Source: Pseudomonas entomophila
GTDB taxonomy: Bacteria; Pseudomonadota; Gammaproteobacteria; Pseudomonadales; Pseudomonadaceae
Direction: 5' to 3'
Assembly (NCBI RefSeq): GCF_013523125.1
Contig: NZ_JAAMQJ010000020.1
Location: 1-64,000, forward strand
Length of the DNA stretch: 64,000 nucleotides
The stretch's first letter is position 1; each line of letters opens with the position of its first letter. The translations under genes and the position numbers were made by a program. Below the pieces are notes generated by a model, which worked only from the letters and a program-made list of their open reading frames with translations, did not search any database and had not been told where the DNA came from. Positions 51,669-61,335 of this stretch are shown here, piece by piece.

Positions 51669-51795
51669 GGTTCTTGGGCCTGGGAGGCGGTTCATGTTCA
51701 GCACTGATGTCCCCCTGTGATCAAGGTGTTGCCGGCCGACGTGCACTCAGCACACAATACTTATTAAGAATTGTTTTCACTCGCAAGGTTTTCCC

Positions 51796-52518
51796 ATGCA
51801 GTCGGCCATCACCCTCCCTCGTACCGTTCGTGTTCTCGCCATTGAAGATGACCCCGTACTGTCGGCCCACATCGACAGCCATCTGGCTGAGCGGGGCTTT
51901 GCCGTAACCCTGCGCCATAGCGCTGACGGGGTGCCGGCATTGTTGAGCGAGGGCGGTTACGATCTGGTGTTGATGGACATCATGCTGCCGGACAGCAACG
52001 GGCTCGAGACGCTCGTCGAGCTACGGCGCAAACAGCGTGTGCCGGTCATCCTGATGTCCGCACTGGGGGCCGAGCAGGACCGCATCGTCGGTTTCAGCCA
52101 AGGGGCCGACGACTATCTGCCCAAGCCTTTCAGCATAGCGGAGCTGGACGTGCGCATCGAAGCCATTCTGCGGCGGGTGGCCTACGAGCGAGAGGCACCG
52201 GCACACCTTGCGCTGCCCCATGACTCGGGCCTGTCGTTCGACACGTTGCACGGCGATGTCAGCCACGACAACCGCTGGGCCGGGTTCACCAGCAGCGAGT
52301 ACCGCATTCTCGAGACCTTGTTGCAGGCCCAGGGCGAGGTGCTGAGCAAGACTTTCCTCTACCAGCAAGCCTTGAACCGTGCCTATTCGATTCACGACCG
52401 CAGCCTGGACATGCACGTCAGCCATATTCGTCGCAAGCTGCAGGACATCGGCTACAGCGCAGGCCGGGTCGAAACGGTACGAGGCGCGGGCTATGTCTTC
52501 AAGCGCGTGCTGCCATGA
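51796..52518 (+). CDS. OmpR-type response regulator (PfeR/PirR-like)
   Basis: A 240-residue response regulator with receiver domain (acidic pair EDD at 17-19, phospho-acceptor Asp61 in LVLMDIMLPD, Lys near 112 in LPKPFS) and a winged-helix DNA-binding domain (FTSSEYRILETLLQAQGEVLS; HISRRKLQD-like). It overlaps the sensor kinase gene by 4 bases, and a FepA-family receptor follows, the usual PfeRS-PfeA order. It probably activates that receptor when ferric enterobactin or a similar siderophore is present. Confidence 0.9.
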   Translation: MQSAITLPRTVRVLAIEDDPVLSAHIDSHLAERGFAVTLRHSADGVPALLSEGGYDLVLMDIMLPDSNGLETLVELRRKQRVPVILMSALGAEQDRIVGFSQGADDYLPKPFSIAELDVRIEAILRRVAYEREAPAHLALPHDSGLSFDTLHGDVSHDNRWAGFTSSEYRILETLLQAQGEVLSKTFLYQQALNRAYSIHDRSLDMHVSHIRRKLQDIGYSAGRVETVRGAGYVFKRVLP

Positions 52519-53852
52519 CGCTGCCTGACCGCCACTCACTGTTCTGGACGCTGCTGGGTGGAATCGCACTGTTGAGTCTGCTGGTGATAAGCCTGCATGT
52601 GGACGTCAGCCGGCGCCTCGAAATGGCTACCTCGACCCTTGGCGAGCCGGCTCGACACGTGCTGTCCGGTTATGCCGAGGAGGCCGAACGTGCCTGGGAA
52701 GCGGGCGGCACCCCGGACGTCGATACGTTCCTCGCCCGTTTGAAGGCACAGGAGGGCGTCTGGGCTGCGGTGGTCGGGCTGAACGATCAGTCGCTGTCAT
52801 CGCAACCCTTGCGCGACCGCGAGCGCAAACGGCTGCATTTCATGCGATCGCTCGAATGGTCGGTTGGTCGCCCAGGTGGCACACCCACATTCTACGTGCC
52901 GTTCCAGCGCAGCGAAGCCCGACTGGTGATGGACTTGCCAGCACGGCTCGACCCTCGCAAGTACAACCACCTCTGGCGCTTGCTGCTGGAGCGGCTGTTG
53001 CCCGCCTGCCTGGCCTTCGGTCTGGGTGTGCTGCTGTATCGCAAGGTGATCGCGCCCCTGGCCATTTTGCGCAGGCAGGCCATGGCCCTCAGTGCCGGCG
53101 ACCTGTCGGCCAGGGTCGGTAGCCAGCTGGCCGCTCGCCGTGACGAACTCGGTGAGTTGGCGCGGGCCTTCGATCATATGGCCGGCCGACTGGAAAACAC
53201 GGTGGGCTTTCAGCGCCAGCTATTGCGCGACCTGTCCCACGAACTGCGCACTCCACTCAGCCGCCTTCGGGTCACCGGTGAGCGCGAGCAGGATCCCGTC
53301 GCGCTGCGCCAGCGTCTGGAGCGGGAAGTACAGGGCATGGAGCAGTTGATCAACGGCATTCTGGAACTGGTCTGGCTGGACACCGAGCGACCGACGCTAC
53401 CGCTCGCGCCTGTGGACATTGGGCGCCTGTGGGACGTGCTGTGCGAAGACGCCTGCTACGAAAGCGGCTGGTCGCCAGAGCGTTTGCGCAACGCGCTACC
53501 CGACGACTGCGTGGTGCTGGGGCACCTGAACAGCCTGGCCCAGGCCATGGAAAACGTGCTGCGCAATGCCATACGCCATTCACCGCCCGACGGTGTGGTG
53601 ACGTTGGGCGGCCACCGGCAAGGCGATGACTGGCATCTGTGGATCGAGGATCAAGGCCCGGGCATTGCGCCCGACAAGCTCGAATCGATCTTCCAGCCCT
53701 TCACCCGGCTCAACGCCGCGCGCCCAGGTGGAGAGGGCTTCGGCCTCGGCCTGTCGATCGCTCGTAGCGTGAGCCGATTGCAGGGTGGCGCTGTATGGGC
53801 GCAAAACCGCACCCCAGGTCTGCGCATCACGCTGCGCATGCCAAGTGTATAG
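52515..53852 (+). CDS. Sensor histidine kinase (PfeS/PirS-like)
   Basis: A 445-residue membrane kinase. Seen: first membrane helix (about 9-27), periplasmic sensor, second helix near 160-180, HAMP-like linker, H-box LLRDLSHELRTPLSRL with His242, N-box ENVLRNAIRHS, and G-boxes DQGPGIAP and GFGLGLSIARS. It partners with the response regulator just before it. The periplasmic domain may sense siderophore in the periplasm, as proposed for PfeS. Confidence 0.9.
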   Translation: MTLPDRHSLFWTLLGGIALLSLLVISLHVDVSRRLEMATSTLGEPARHVLSGYAEEAERAWEAGGTPDVDTFLARLKAQEGVWAAVVGLNDQSLSSQPLRDRERKRLHFMRSLEWSVGRPGGTPTFYVPFQRSEARLVMDLPARLDPRKYNHLWRLLLERLLPACLAFGLGVLLYRKVIAPLAILRRQAMALSAGDLSARVGSQLAARRDELGELARAFDHMAGRLENTVGFQRQLLRDLSHELRTPLSRLRVTGEREQDPVALRQRLEREVQGMEQLINGILELVWLDTERPTLPLAPVDIGRLWDVLCEDACYESGWSPERLRNALPDDCVVLGHLNSLAQAMENVLRNAIRHSPPDGVVTLGGHRQGDDWHLWIEDQGPGIAPDKLESIFQPFTRLNAARPGGEGFGLGLSIARSVSRLQGGAVWAQNRTPGLRITLRMPSV

Positions 53853-53889
53853 AATGTAAAAAAGATTTACTCTCAATTGCGAACCTATA

Positions 53890-53932
53890 GCATTCGCCCT
53901 CGTTCCGGGCAGGTCCGGAGCGAGCCGAATGC
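53890..53932. other. Large hairpin between the kinase and receptor genes
   Basis: GCATTCG pairs with CGAATGC and CTCGTTCCGG with CCGGAGCGAG (one G-U), giving an interrupted 17-bp stem with a 6-base loop in the 138-bp gap. It may terminate the two-component transcript or form a structured leader of the receptor mRNA. No T-run follows. Confidence 0.5.
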
Positions 53933-53990
53933 GCTGCCAACCGAAGCCGTACGCTCCTGCCTGCATTAATTCATAGCAAGGAGTGTTTCG

Positions 53991-56216
53991 ATGCAGCCCC
54001 GATTCAAGCTCAACCATCTCTGCCTGGCCTTGCTGGCCGCGTCCCCGTCGGCCCTGCTGGCCGCCACCGATGAGCAGGCTGACAACGCCCAGAGCCAGGC
54101 AATCGAGCTGCACGAAACCCAGGTGGTGGCCAGTGCCGAAGAAGAGCTGAAGCAGGCCTCGGGCGTATCGATCATCACCGACGAAGACCTCAAGAAGCGC
54201 CCACCGGTCAACGACCTGTCGGAAATCATCCGCAAGATGCCCGGCGTGAACCTGACCGGCAACAGCGCCAGCGGCTCTCGGGGCAACAACCGGCAGATCG
54301 ACCTGCGTGGCATGGGGCCGGAAAACACCCTGATCCTCATCGACGGCAAGCCGGTCACCTCGCGCAACTCGGTGCGCTATACCCGTGCCGGCGAGCGCGA
54401 CACCCGTGGCGACAGCAACTGGGTACCGGCCGATCAGGTCGAAAGCATCGAGGTGCTGCGCGGCCCGGCAGCGGCCCGCTACGGTTCCGGTTCGATGGGG
54501 GGTGTGGTGAACATCGTCACCAAACGCCCGACCCAGCACATGACCGGCAGCATCACGGCGTTCACCAACCTGCCCGAAGACGACGCCGAGGGCGTGACCA
54601 AGCGCACCACCTTCAGCCTGGCTGGCCCACTGACCGACTCGCTGACCTTCCGCGTGTACGGCAACCTGAACAAGACCGACGCCGACGACGCCGACATCAA
54701 CCAGGACCATACCGCGCAGGGCGCGTCCCTGGCTGCGGGCCGTGAAGGTGTGCGCAACAAAGACATCAAGGCCTTGCTGAGCTGGGCGCTGGACGATCAG
54801 CAGACCCTTGACGTCGAGACCGGTTTCAGCCGCCAAGGCAATATCTACGCCGGTGACGTCGGTACGGGCGGGACGACGTCGCTCACGCCAGGCAATGTCA
54901 TCAACCAGTGGGTAGGTCGCGAGACCAACACCTTGTACCGCCAGGACTTTTCCGTGACCCACCGTGGCGATTGGGACTGGGGCTCTTCACGGGTGGTAGC
55001 GCAGTACGAGAACACCCGCAACAACCGCCTGCAGGAAGGGATGACCGGCAGCGTGGATGGCGACATCAACAGTGACGAGAAGACCACCAGTACCTACGAC
55101 AGCTATCTGCTGCAAGGCCAGGTCGACGTGCCGCTGGAGTTCCTGCGTCCGCAAACCCTCACCCTGGGCGCCGAGTGGAACTACCAGGAACTGGACGACC
55201 CAGGCACCCTGGACCGCGCCGTCGGCAGCACGCTGCCCAATTCCGCCGCCGGTACCCGCCCGACCGACATGGACGCGACCATGATGGCACTGTTCGTCGA
55301 GGACAATATCGAGCTGACCCCGGACTGGTACCTGACCCCCGGCCTGCGCCTGGACCACCACGATCAGTTCGGCGCCAACTGGAGCCCGAGCCTGAACAGC
55401 TCGTACAAGCTCACCCCGGACGTCACCCTCAAGGCCGGCATCGCCCGCGCGTTCAAAGCGCCGAACCTGTACCAGTCCAACCCCAACTACCTGTACCGCA
55501 GCAACGGCAACGGTTGTGCACCAAGCCTGGCCTCCAATGGTTGCTATGTGTTGGGTAACAAGGACCTCGATCCTGAAATCAGCATCAACAAAGAGCTGGG
55601 TATCGCCTTTGCCCGCGAAGGCTGGACCGCTGGCCTGACCTACTTCCGCAACGACTATGACAACAAGATCACCTCGTCCAACGATCTGGTCGGCCGCACG
55701 TCTACCAACGAAGCCATCCTGCGCTGGGACAACGCCAAGGACGCCGTGGTCAAGGGCTGGGAAGGCTACGTCGGCGTACCCTTGCTGGGCGAAGCCGGTG
55801 AGACCCTGAGCTGGAATACCAACTTCACCTACATGGACGCCAACGAAGACAACGACGGCAACCCCTTGAGCGTGGTCCCGGAATACACCGTCAACACCAT
55901 GCTCGACTGGCAGGTGACCCAGGCCCTGTCCCTGAGCCTGACCGGCACCTACTACGGCAAGCAGGAGCCCCGCAGATTCAACCCGACCCGCGACGTCAGC
56001 GTGATCAATGCAAACGAGCTCGAAACCCTCGACCCGTACCACGTCTGGGGTATGGGCGGCACCTACGAGGTGAACAAGAATCTGTCGTTCGGCGCTGGCA
56101 TCAACAACCTGTTCGACAAGCGCGTGTACCGCGAAGGCGCGGGTACCAGCGCCGGTGCAGCCACCTACAACGAACCGGGACGAGCGTTCTACGCATCGAT
56201 CACCACCTCGTTCTGA
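53991..56216 (+). CDS. FepA-family TonB-dependent siderophore receptor (PfeA/PirA-type)
   Basis: A 741-residue outer-membrane receptor. Seen: signal peptide (1 to about 24, ending SALLAAT), TonB-box region HETQVVAS, plug with SGVSIITDEDLKKRPPVNDL, GTLN-like MPGVNLTGNS and VESIEVLRGPAAARYGSGSMGGVVNIVTKRP, barrel ending RAFYASITTSF with terminal Phe. Cysteines in NGNGCAPSLASNGCYV form the likely external loop disulfide. It fits ferric enterobactin receptors. The ribosome site aaggag is 7 bases before the ATG. It follows the two-component pair that presumably controls it. Confidence 0.93.
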   Translation: MQPRFKLNHLCLALLAASPSALLAATDEQADNAQSQAIELHETQVVASAEEELKQASGVSIITDEDLKKRPPVNDLSEIIRKMPGVNLTGNSASGSRGNNRQIDLRGMGPENTLILIDGKPVTSRNSVRYTRAGERDTRGDSNWVPADQVESIEVLRGPAAARYGSGSMGGVVNIVTKRPTQHMTGSITAFTNLPEDDAEGVTKRTTFSLAGPLTDSLTFRVYGNLNKTDADDADINQDHTAQGASLAAGREGVRNKDIKALLSWALDDQQTLDVETGFSRQGNIYAGDVGTGGTTSLTPGNVINQWVGRETNTLYRQDFSVTHRGDWDWGSSRVVAQYENTRNNRLQEGMTGSVDGDINSDEKTTSTYDSYLLQGQVDVPLEFLRPQTLTLGAEWNYQELDDPGTLDRAVGSTLPNSAAGTRPTDMDATMMALFVEDNIELTPDWYLTPGLRLDHHDQFGANWSPSLNSSYKLTPDVTLKAGIARAFKAPNLYQSNPNYLYRSNGNGCAPSLASNGCYVLGNKDLDPEISINKELGIAFAREGWTAGLTYFRNDYDNKITSSNDLVGRTSTNEAILRWDNAKDAVVKGWEGYVGVPLLGEAGETLSWNTNFTYMDANEDNDGNPLSVVPEYTVNTMLDWQVTQALSLSLTGTYYGKQEPRRFNPTRDVSVINANELETLDPYHVWGMGGTYEVNKNLSFGAGINNLFDKRVYREGAGTSAGAATYNEPGRAFYASITTSF

Positions 56217-56250
56217 CAGTCACTGCAGCCTGGCCACCGCGGTGGCCTCG

Positions 56251-56275
56251 GACCCAGCCCTGAGCGGGCTGGGTC
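56251..56275 (+). terminator. Probable terminator of the receptor gene
   Basis: GACCCAGCCC and GGGCTGGGTC form a perfect 10-bp stem with a 5-base loop, followed by ttgcc, 35 bases after the receptor stop. A perfect palindrome, ggccaccgcggtggcc (56232-56247), sits just before it. The next gene begins within 20 bases, so read-through may link it to the trio downstream. Confidence 0.6.
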
Positions 56276-56293
56276 TTGCCGTGTTCGCCACTG

Positions 56294-56593
56294 ATGAAAA
56301 CGCAGATGAAAACACCACGTTTCTCCTGGGACATGCTCTCACGGATCATTGCCGCCATCGCCGGTGGCTATGGCTTCACCTACGCCTTCACCGCGGCCCT
56401 GGCGCGTGTGCTACCGATCGACGAGGTGGATGCGTTGATCAGCGTGACGTTGTCGTCGTTCGCCGTGTACACCGGCGCGGTGCTTTGGGCATTCGCCTGC
56501 CGCAGTGCCCGACGTGCCTGGGCTGGCCTGGCACTGGCGCTGCCCCTGGCGGTGGTCGGCTTCTGGCCGCAGCTGATGGAGAGCGTGAAATGA
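56294..56593 (+). CDS. DUF3649 family membrane protein (iron uptake accessory)
   Basis: A 99-residue protein with three hydrophobic segments. Seen: LSRIIAAIAGGYGFTYAFTAALARVLP and SSFAVYTGAVLWAFACRS, the DUF3649 core. Start at 56294 is chosen, with 56306 possible. Its stop overlaps the PepSY gene by 4 bases. In Pseudomonas, DUF3649, PepSY and DUF3325 proteins often follow TonB siderophore receptors. Confidence 0.85.
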   Translation: MKTQMKTPRFSWDMLSRIIAAIAGGYGFTYAFTAALARVLPIDEVDALISVTLSSFAVYTGAVLWAFACRSARRAWAGLALALPLAVVGFWPQLMESVK

Positions 56594-58155
56594 AACGCAA
56601 GACCATCACTCAGTCGCTGTCGTGGATGCACACCTGGTGCGGTTTGATTTTCGGTTGGATCCTGTTCGCCATTTTCCTCACCGGCACCCTGGCAGTGTTC
56701 GACAAGGAAATCGACGGCTGGATGCGCCCTGAAATTCCCCAGTCTGGTTTGAGTCAGGCCCAGGCGGTGCAAACCGCACTGGGCTACCTCCACGCCAACC
56801 ATCCAGGCGCCAGTGCCTGGAACATCGGCCTGCCGACCGAGCGTTCTCCCACGCTGAGCGTCTCGACAGGCGAGCAACGCCGCGGCGGCGGCACTGCGCT
56901 GGACCCTGGGACCGGCGAGCCATTGGAGGTGCGCGAGACCGCAGGCGGTGGTTTCTTCTTCCGCTTCCATTTCACCCTCAACCTGCCACGCGCCCTCGGT
57001 ATCTGGGTGGTCGGCCTGGCGGCCATGGCGATGCTGGCCGCTTTGACCAGTGGTATCGTCATCCACAAGAAGTTCTTCAAGGAGTTCTTCACCTTCCGCC
57101 CGGCCAAAGGACAACGCTCCTGGCTCGATGCGCACAACGCCACGGCAGTGCTGGTGCTGCCATTCCACCTGATGATCACCTATACCGGGCTGGTGATCTT
57201 CTACCTGATCTACATGCCGGCCGCCTCCGATGCCTTGTTCGATGGCAACCGTGAGGCCCTGAACCGGGCCCTGCGCGGCCTGCCTGCCGAACAGCCTGCC
57301 AGTGCCCGGCCTGGCGGGCAGGGGGGACGTGACCAGGCCGTCAAGGCGCAAGGCGAGCCGGCGCCACTGACGTCCCTTGGCCCGGTGTTGGCCGAAGCAG
57401 AGCGGCGCATGGGGACGGTATCGAGTGTTTCGATCCACAACCCCGGGCGCAGCGATGCGCGGATCGAAGTGCGCCCGGTACTGGGCAACCGCATCGAGCT
57501 GACCAAGGGCCAGAGCATGGTCTTCGAGGGGGTCAGCGGCAACGTGCTGCGTGCGCCGGCCGAGAGCCGACCCAGCCTGCTGACGCAACGGGTGATGTCG
57601 GGCATGCATTTCGCCCAGTTCGGGGGTTATCCGATGCGTTGGTTGTACTTCATGTGCGGCTTGGTCAGTTGCGCCATGATCGCCACCGGCCTGGTGCTGT
57701 TCACCGTCAAGCGGCGGCGTCGACATGACGCTGAAGGCGCGCTAGGCGCACTGCTTTACCACGTCGCCGAGCGCCTCAACGTCAGCGTGATGGCAGGCCT
57801 TGCGCTGTCCTGCGTGAGCCTGCTGTGGGCCAACCGTCTGCTGCCCGTCGAGCTGGCGCAGCGCGGTGGTTGGGAAGTGCGGGTGTTCTTCCTGGTCTGG
57901 CTGGTCAGTCTGGGCCATGCCATCGCCCGTCCAGTGTGGCGTGCCTGGCGGGAGCAGCTTGGCCTTGCGGCAGTGCTGTGCCTGGGCTTGCCGCTGCTGA
58001 ACGCCGTTACCGTCAGCTGGGGTGCCTATATCCCGTTGGAAACCACCACCGTCGTCATCGGCGCGTTGCTGGGCTGGTGCTGCTGGAAAGTCGGTCGGCC
58101 GATCGAGGAACGCGCCACTCGCGGCAAGGCGGTTCATCCATTGGAGGCCAGCTGA
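56590..58155 (+). CDS. PepSY-associated membrane protein (probable siderophore-iron reductase)
   Basis: A 521-residue inner-membrane protein with several helices. Seen: SLSWMHTWCGLIFGWILFAIFLTGTLAVFDKEIDGW at the N-terminus, a periplasmic region, HKKFFKEFFTFRP, and later helices ending with RPIEERATRGKAVHP. Conserved His residues near helix ends (SLSWMHTW, HNATAVLVLPFHLM, MSGMHFAQFGG) are suited to haem or metal binding. Members such as FoxB and FpvG are linked to reduction of ferric siderophores; this assignment is by family and position. Confidence 0.87.
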   Translation: MKRKTITQSLSWMHTWCGLIFGWILFAIFLTGTLAVFDKEIDGWMRPEIPQSGLSQAQAVQTALGYLHANHPGASAWNIGLPTERSPTLSVSTGEQRRGGGTALDPGTGEPLEVRETAGGGFFFRFHFTLNLPRALGIWVVGLAAMAMLAALTSGIVIHKKFFKEFFTFRPAKGQRSWLDAHNATAVLVLPFHLMITYTGLVIFYLIYMPAASDALFDGNREALNRALRGLPAEQPASARPGGQGGRDQAVKAQGEPAPLTSLGPVLAEAERRMGTVSSVSIHNPGRSDARIEVRPVLGNRIELTKGQSMVFEGVSGNVLRAPAESRPSLLTQRVMSGMHFAQFGGYPMRWLYFMCGLVSCAMIATGLVLFTVKRRRRHDAEGALGALLYHVAERLNVSVMAGLALSCVSLLWANRLLPVELAQRGGWEVRVFFLVWLVSLGHAIARPVWRAWREQLGLAAVLCLGLPLLNAVTVSWGAYIPLETTTVVIGALLGWCCWKVGRPIEERATRGKAVHPLEAS

Positions 58156-58156
58156 C

Positions 58157-58489
58157 ATGAGTCTGGTGTTATCCACGGGCCTGCTGCTGGCCTACAGCGG
58201 CATGCTCGGGCTATGCCTGGGGCTGGAGCGGCACTACAAGCAGGTCTGGCAGCGGCTGCCCGCACGGCGCTTGCGCCTCTGCCTCAGAACCCTGGGCTGG
58301 CTCGCCCTGGCCGCCAGCTTCGCGGCCAGCGTGGCGGCCTGGGGCTGGGCCATGGGGCCGATCGGCTGGTGTGGCCTGATCTCGCTCGCCGGGCTGGCCC
58401 TGGTGCTGGTATTGCCTTATCACCCGCAGCTGGCGATGTGTCTGGCGCTGCTCGGTTGGCCTGTGTTAGGTGTCGTTGCGCTGCTCTGA
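58157..58489 (+). CDS. DUF3325 family membrane protein
   Basis: A 110-residue protein with three hydrophobic segments. Seen: LSTGLLLAYSGMLGLCLGLERHYKQVW and TLGWLALAASFAASVAAWGWAMGPIGW, the DUF3325 pattern. It starts 1 base after the PepSY stop with ttggagg 9 bases upstream, completing the trio. Likely an accessory of the same reductase complex. Confidence 0.85.
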   Translation: MSLVLSTGLLLAYSGMLGLCLGLERHYKQVWQRLPARRLRLCLRTLGWLALAASFAASVAAWGWAMGPIGWCGLISLAGLALVLVLPYHPQLAMCLALLGWPVLGVVALL

Positions 58490-58504
58490 GCTGAGGCTTC
58501 GGCT

Positions 58505-58531
58505 ACAGGCGGCGAGAAACCCGACGCCTGT
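58505..58531 (+). terminator. Weak stem-loop after DUF3325 gene
   Basis: ACAGGCG (58505-58511) and CGCCTGT (58525-58531) form a 7-bp stem 15 bases after the stop; no T-run. It may end the iron-uptake transcript. Confidence 0.35.
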
Positions 58532-58618
58532 CCATCCCATCAGGCTCGATCGAATGCGCTAAAGAGTTAACGCTGTCAGTCGATATCGTAGCGCCATCAT
58601 TCAACTTTTCGGCCGACC

Positions 58619-61186
58619 ATGACCTCCATCCTGCCTGACGCTTCCACCCGTGAGCAGCGCCCACACTCCAGTGTCGGCCTGGCCAGAACCGTTCTGTTCA
58701 TGTTCACGGGCTTTCTGACGCTGGTCATCCTGGCAGCCGGTGTCATCTCGGTCTACTTCGCGCTGGGGCTGGATCGGTCGGAAGCGAAGAAGGCGAAGCT
58801 CCTGGTGGAGAAGGCCGTCGAATCACTGGTGAGCGCTTCTCAGACTACCATCGAGGATTATGCATTCTGGGGCGATGCCTACCGAAACCTTCACAGCGAG
58901 GTCAATACGGACTGGGCCTTCGTGCAGGGAAATCTCGGGGCCACCTTGTATGCCGATTTCGGTATCAACGGTCTTTTCGTCGTCAAGGGTGCTCGGCAGA
59001 CCGTCTATGCCGTCATCAATGGGTCGCTTGCCCCGGTCTCGGCTTCGGCGTGGCTTGGCCAACCCATCGACCACCTCCTGCAGGCGGCAAGGGCTGAGGA
59101 ACCACACGAAAAGTCGGTCAGCGCATTCCTCAACGTGGACGGCGTATTGGCGCTCGTCGCTGCAGCGGCGCTCACCCCTTCGACAGATCCTACGGTAACG
59201 CGAGAGGCCGGGGAGGCGTCCGTACTCGTGTTCACCCAGTTGCTGGACAGTCACCGCCTTGAAGCGCTGGGCCAGCAGTTTGGTATTCAACACCTGCGGC
59301 TTGCACGCCAGGCGCCGTCTGCCGACGCGCGACTGGCGCTGGGCGACGAGGGCAGGGCTGGGACGCTCCTGTGGCGAGCGCCCACCCCAGGGCGTGAGAT
59401 GCTGACGTTCATCCTGCCCTTGCTCGGCCTGCTGGGCGTGGTGGTCTATGTGATGATGTGGATGTCCTTGCGGCGCATCACCTCCATGGCACGCTATCTG
59501 GATCAGAGCTACGCCGAGGTACAGCGCAGTCGGGCAGCATTGGCCGATAGCGAGGCGCGCTTCCGAGACGTGGCGGAGGCCAGTTCGGACTGGATCTGGG
59601 AGATCGACGAGAAGGGGCGTTTCACCTACCTCTCCGAACGGTTCGAGACGATCACCGGGCTGGCCGTGGCCGCCTGGCTGGGCACGCGGATAGATGCGCT
59701 GTTTGTGGGCGAGCATGGCGGCATCCTCGAATGGTCGGGTCGACGGTCACACGGGGTCAATGCGACGCTCGAGTGCCGATGCCTGGATAGTCAGGGCGCG
59801 CAACGGATCGTCCGCGTGACCGCCAAGGAAATGGATGGGCTGGGCTACCGCGGCACGGCGACGGACATCACAGCAGAAGTCGAAGCGCGCAAGCGGGTCG
59901 AGTACCTGTCCGAGCACGATGTGCTGACGGGCCTGCCGAACAGGAAGCGTCTTCGCGATTTCCTGGAAGGGAAACTGGCGTTCTCGTCAGCCGGTGAAGC
60001 CCCGTTGGTGATGCTCAGCATCGACCTGGACCGGTTCAAGCCGGTGAACGATCTGCTGGGGCATGCCGTCGGTGACCGGGTGCTGCTGGAAACCGCGCGG
60101 CGATTGGGAGACTGCGTGCGCAGCGAAGACCTGATCGCTCGCATAGGCGGCGATGAGTTCGTCATGATCATCACCGGCATGGGTGACCATGCGGAGATCG
60201 AGGCCCTGTGCGAGCGGCTGATCCATTGCGTCGAGCAGCCGATGCACCTCGAGGGCCAGGACGTTCATATCAGCGCGAGCATCGGGATCGCGCTGGCCCC
60301 AGGGGATGCCTCGCAGGCCGCTGAGCTTCTTCGCTATTCCGACATTGCGCTCTACGAGGCCAAGACCAGCGGGCGGGGCACCTGGCGCTTCTACGCGGGC
60401 GAGATGAATGCCCGGATCATAGAGCGCAGGCGTCTGGAAAACGACCTGCGCTACGGCATCAAGCACGGCGAACTGCGTCTGTATTACCAGCCTCGCTTTC
60501 GTATCAGCGATGGGCACATGGTGGGGGCCGAGGCGCTGGTTCGCTGGCAGCATCCCGATCGCGGCCTGGTGTCACCGGACACCTTCATCCCGATCGCCGA
60601 GGAGACAGGGCTGATCACCGCATTGAGCGATTGGGTGCTTCACACGGCGTGCGCCGATGCGGTGCGCTGGCCCGATGACTTGTTCGTGTCCGTGAACCTG
60701 TCGCCGAAGGATTTCCAGTCGGCGCTGTTGACCGAGCGTGTGGGCAGTGCGCTTTCGCATTCCGGACTCAGCGCGGCGCGCCTGGAGCTCGAGCTGACCG
60801 AAAGCGTCATGCTGGAAGATGCCAGCGGTACGCTGGTCATCATGCGTGCGCTCAAGGACCTTGGCGTGCGGTTGGCGATGGATGATTTCGGCACCGGCTA
60901 CTCATCGCTCAGCTACCTGCGTACGTTCCCGTTCGATGGCTTGAAGATCGACAAGAGCTTCGTCAGTCATCTTGGAGAAAGCGAGGGTGATCGCTCGGTC
61001 ATCACGGCCATCGTGGGGCTGGGGCGCGCGTTGTCGCTTACCGTCACGGCGGAGGGGATCGAGACGCCGGAGCATCTGGAGCTTTTGAAATCCGTGGCCT
61101 GTGATGAGGGACAAGGTTATTACCTTAGCAAGCCTGTGGAGGCAGCGGCTTTCAGCCGGATGATCGAATCGACCCTGGTCAATTAG
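58619..61186 (+). CDS. CHASE4-PAS-GGDEF-EAL cyclic-di-GMP protein
   Basis: An 855-residue membrane protein. Seen: helix 1 (about 24-48), a periplasmic CHASE4-type sensor (about 50-260), helix 2 (about 262-283), a PAS domain (DSEARFRDVAEASSDWIWEID), a GGDEF domain with intact IGGDEF near residue 510 and SEHDVLTGLPNRKRL, and an EAL domain (GAEALVRWQHP, ELTESVMLE, DDFGTGYSS, KIDKSF). Both motifs look intact, so it could make or degrade c-di-GMP. It stands alone. Confidence 0.93.
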   Translation: MTSILPDASTREQRPHSSVGLARTVLFMFTGFLTLVILAAGVISVYFALGLDRSEAKKAKLLVEKAVESLVSASQTTIEDYAFWGDAYRNLHSEVNTDWAFVQGNLGATLYADFGINGLFVVKGARQTVYAVINGSLAPVSASAWLGQPIDHLLQAARAEEPHEKSVSAFLNVDGVLALVAAAALTPSTDPTVTREAGEASVLVFTQLLDSHRLEALGQQFGIQHLRLARQAPSADARLALGDEGRAGTLLWRAPTPGREMLTFILPLLGLLGVVVYVMMWMSLRRITSMARYLDQSYAEVQRSRAALADSEARFRDVAEASSDWIWEIDEKGRFTYLSERFETITGLAVAAWLGTRIDALFVGEHGGILEWSGRRSHGVNATLECRCLDSQGAQRIVRVTAKEMDGLGYRGTATDITAEVEARKRVEYLSEHDVLTGLPNRKRLRDFLEGKLAFSSAGEAPLVMLSIDLDRFKPVNDLLGHAVGDRVLLETARRLGDCVRSEDLIARIGGDEFVMIITGMGDHAEIEALCERLIHCVEQPMHLEGQDVHISASIGIALAPGDASQAAELLRYSDIALYEAKTSGRGTWRFYAGEMNARIIERRRLENDLRYGIKHGELRLYYQPRFRISDGHMVGAEALVRWQHPDRGLVSPDTFIPIAEETGLITALSDWVLHTACADAVRWPDDLFVSVNLSPKDFQSALLTERVGSALSHSGLSAARLELELTESVMLEDASGTLVIMRALKDLGVRLAMDDFGTGYSSLSYLRTFPFDGLKIDKSFVSHLGESEGDRSVITAIVGLGRALSLTVTAEGIETPEHLELLKSVACDEGQGYYLSKPVEAAAFSRMIESTLVN

Positions 61187-61335
61187 GCGTCTTCGTTCAT
61201 CCTCTTGAGATCCAGGGCAACGGGCGTGGCGGGCGCAATTTCAATGGCACGGCTTTCGGCATGCAGGATGCTTGCGATCACCACGCTCATCAAAGCGAGC
61301 TATGCATCTGCGTTCAGTAAGGCTTTCATGGTGCG

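Noticed and set aside
51750..51795. Fur box upstream of the response regulator gene
   Set aside because: The region (acttattaagaattgttttc) is AT-rich and suggestive, but too few positions match the Fur consensus for a claim.
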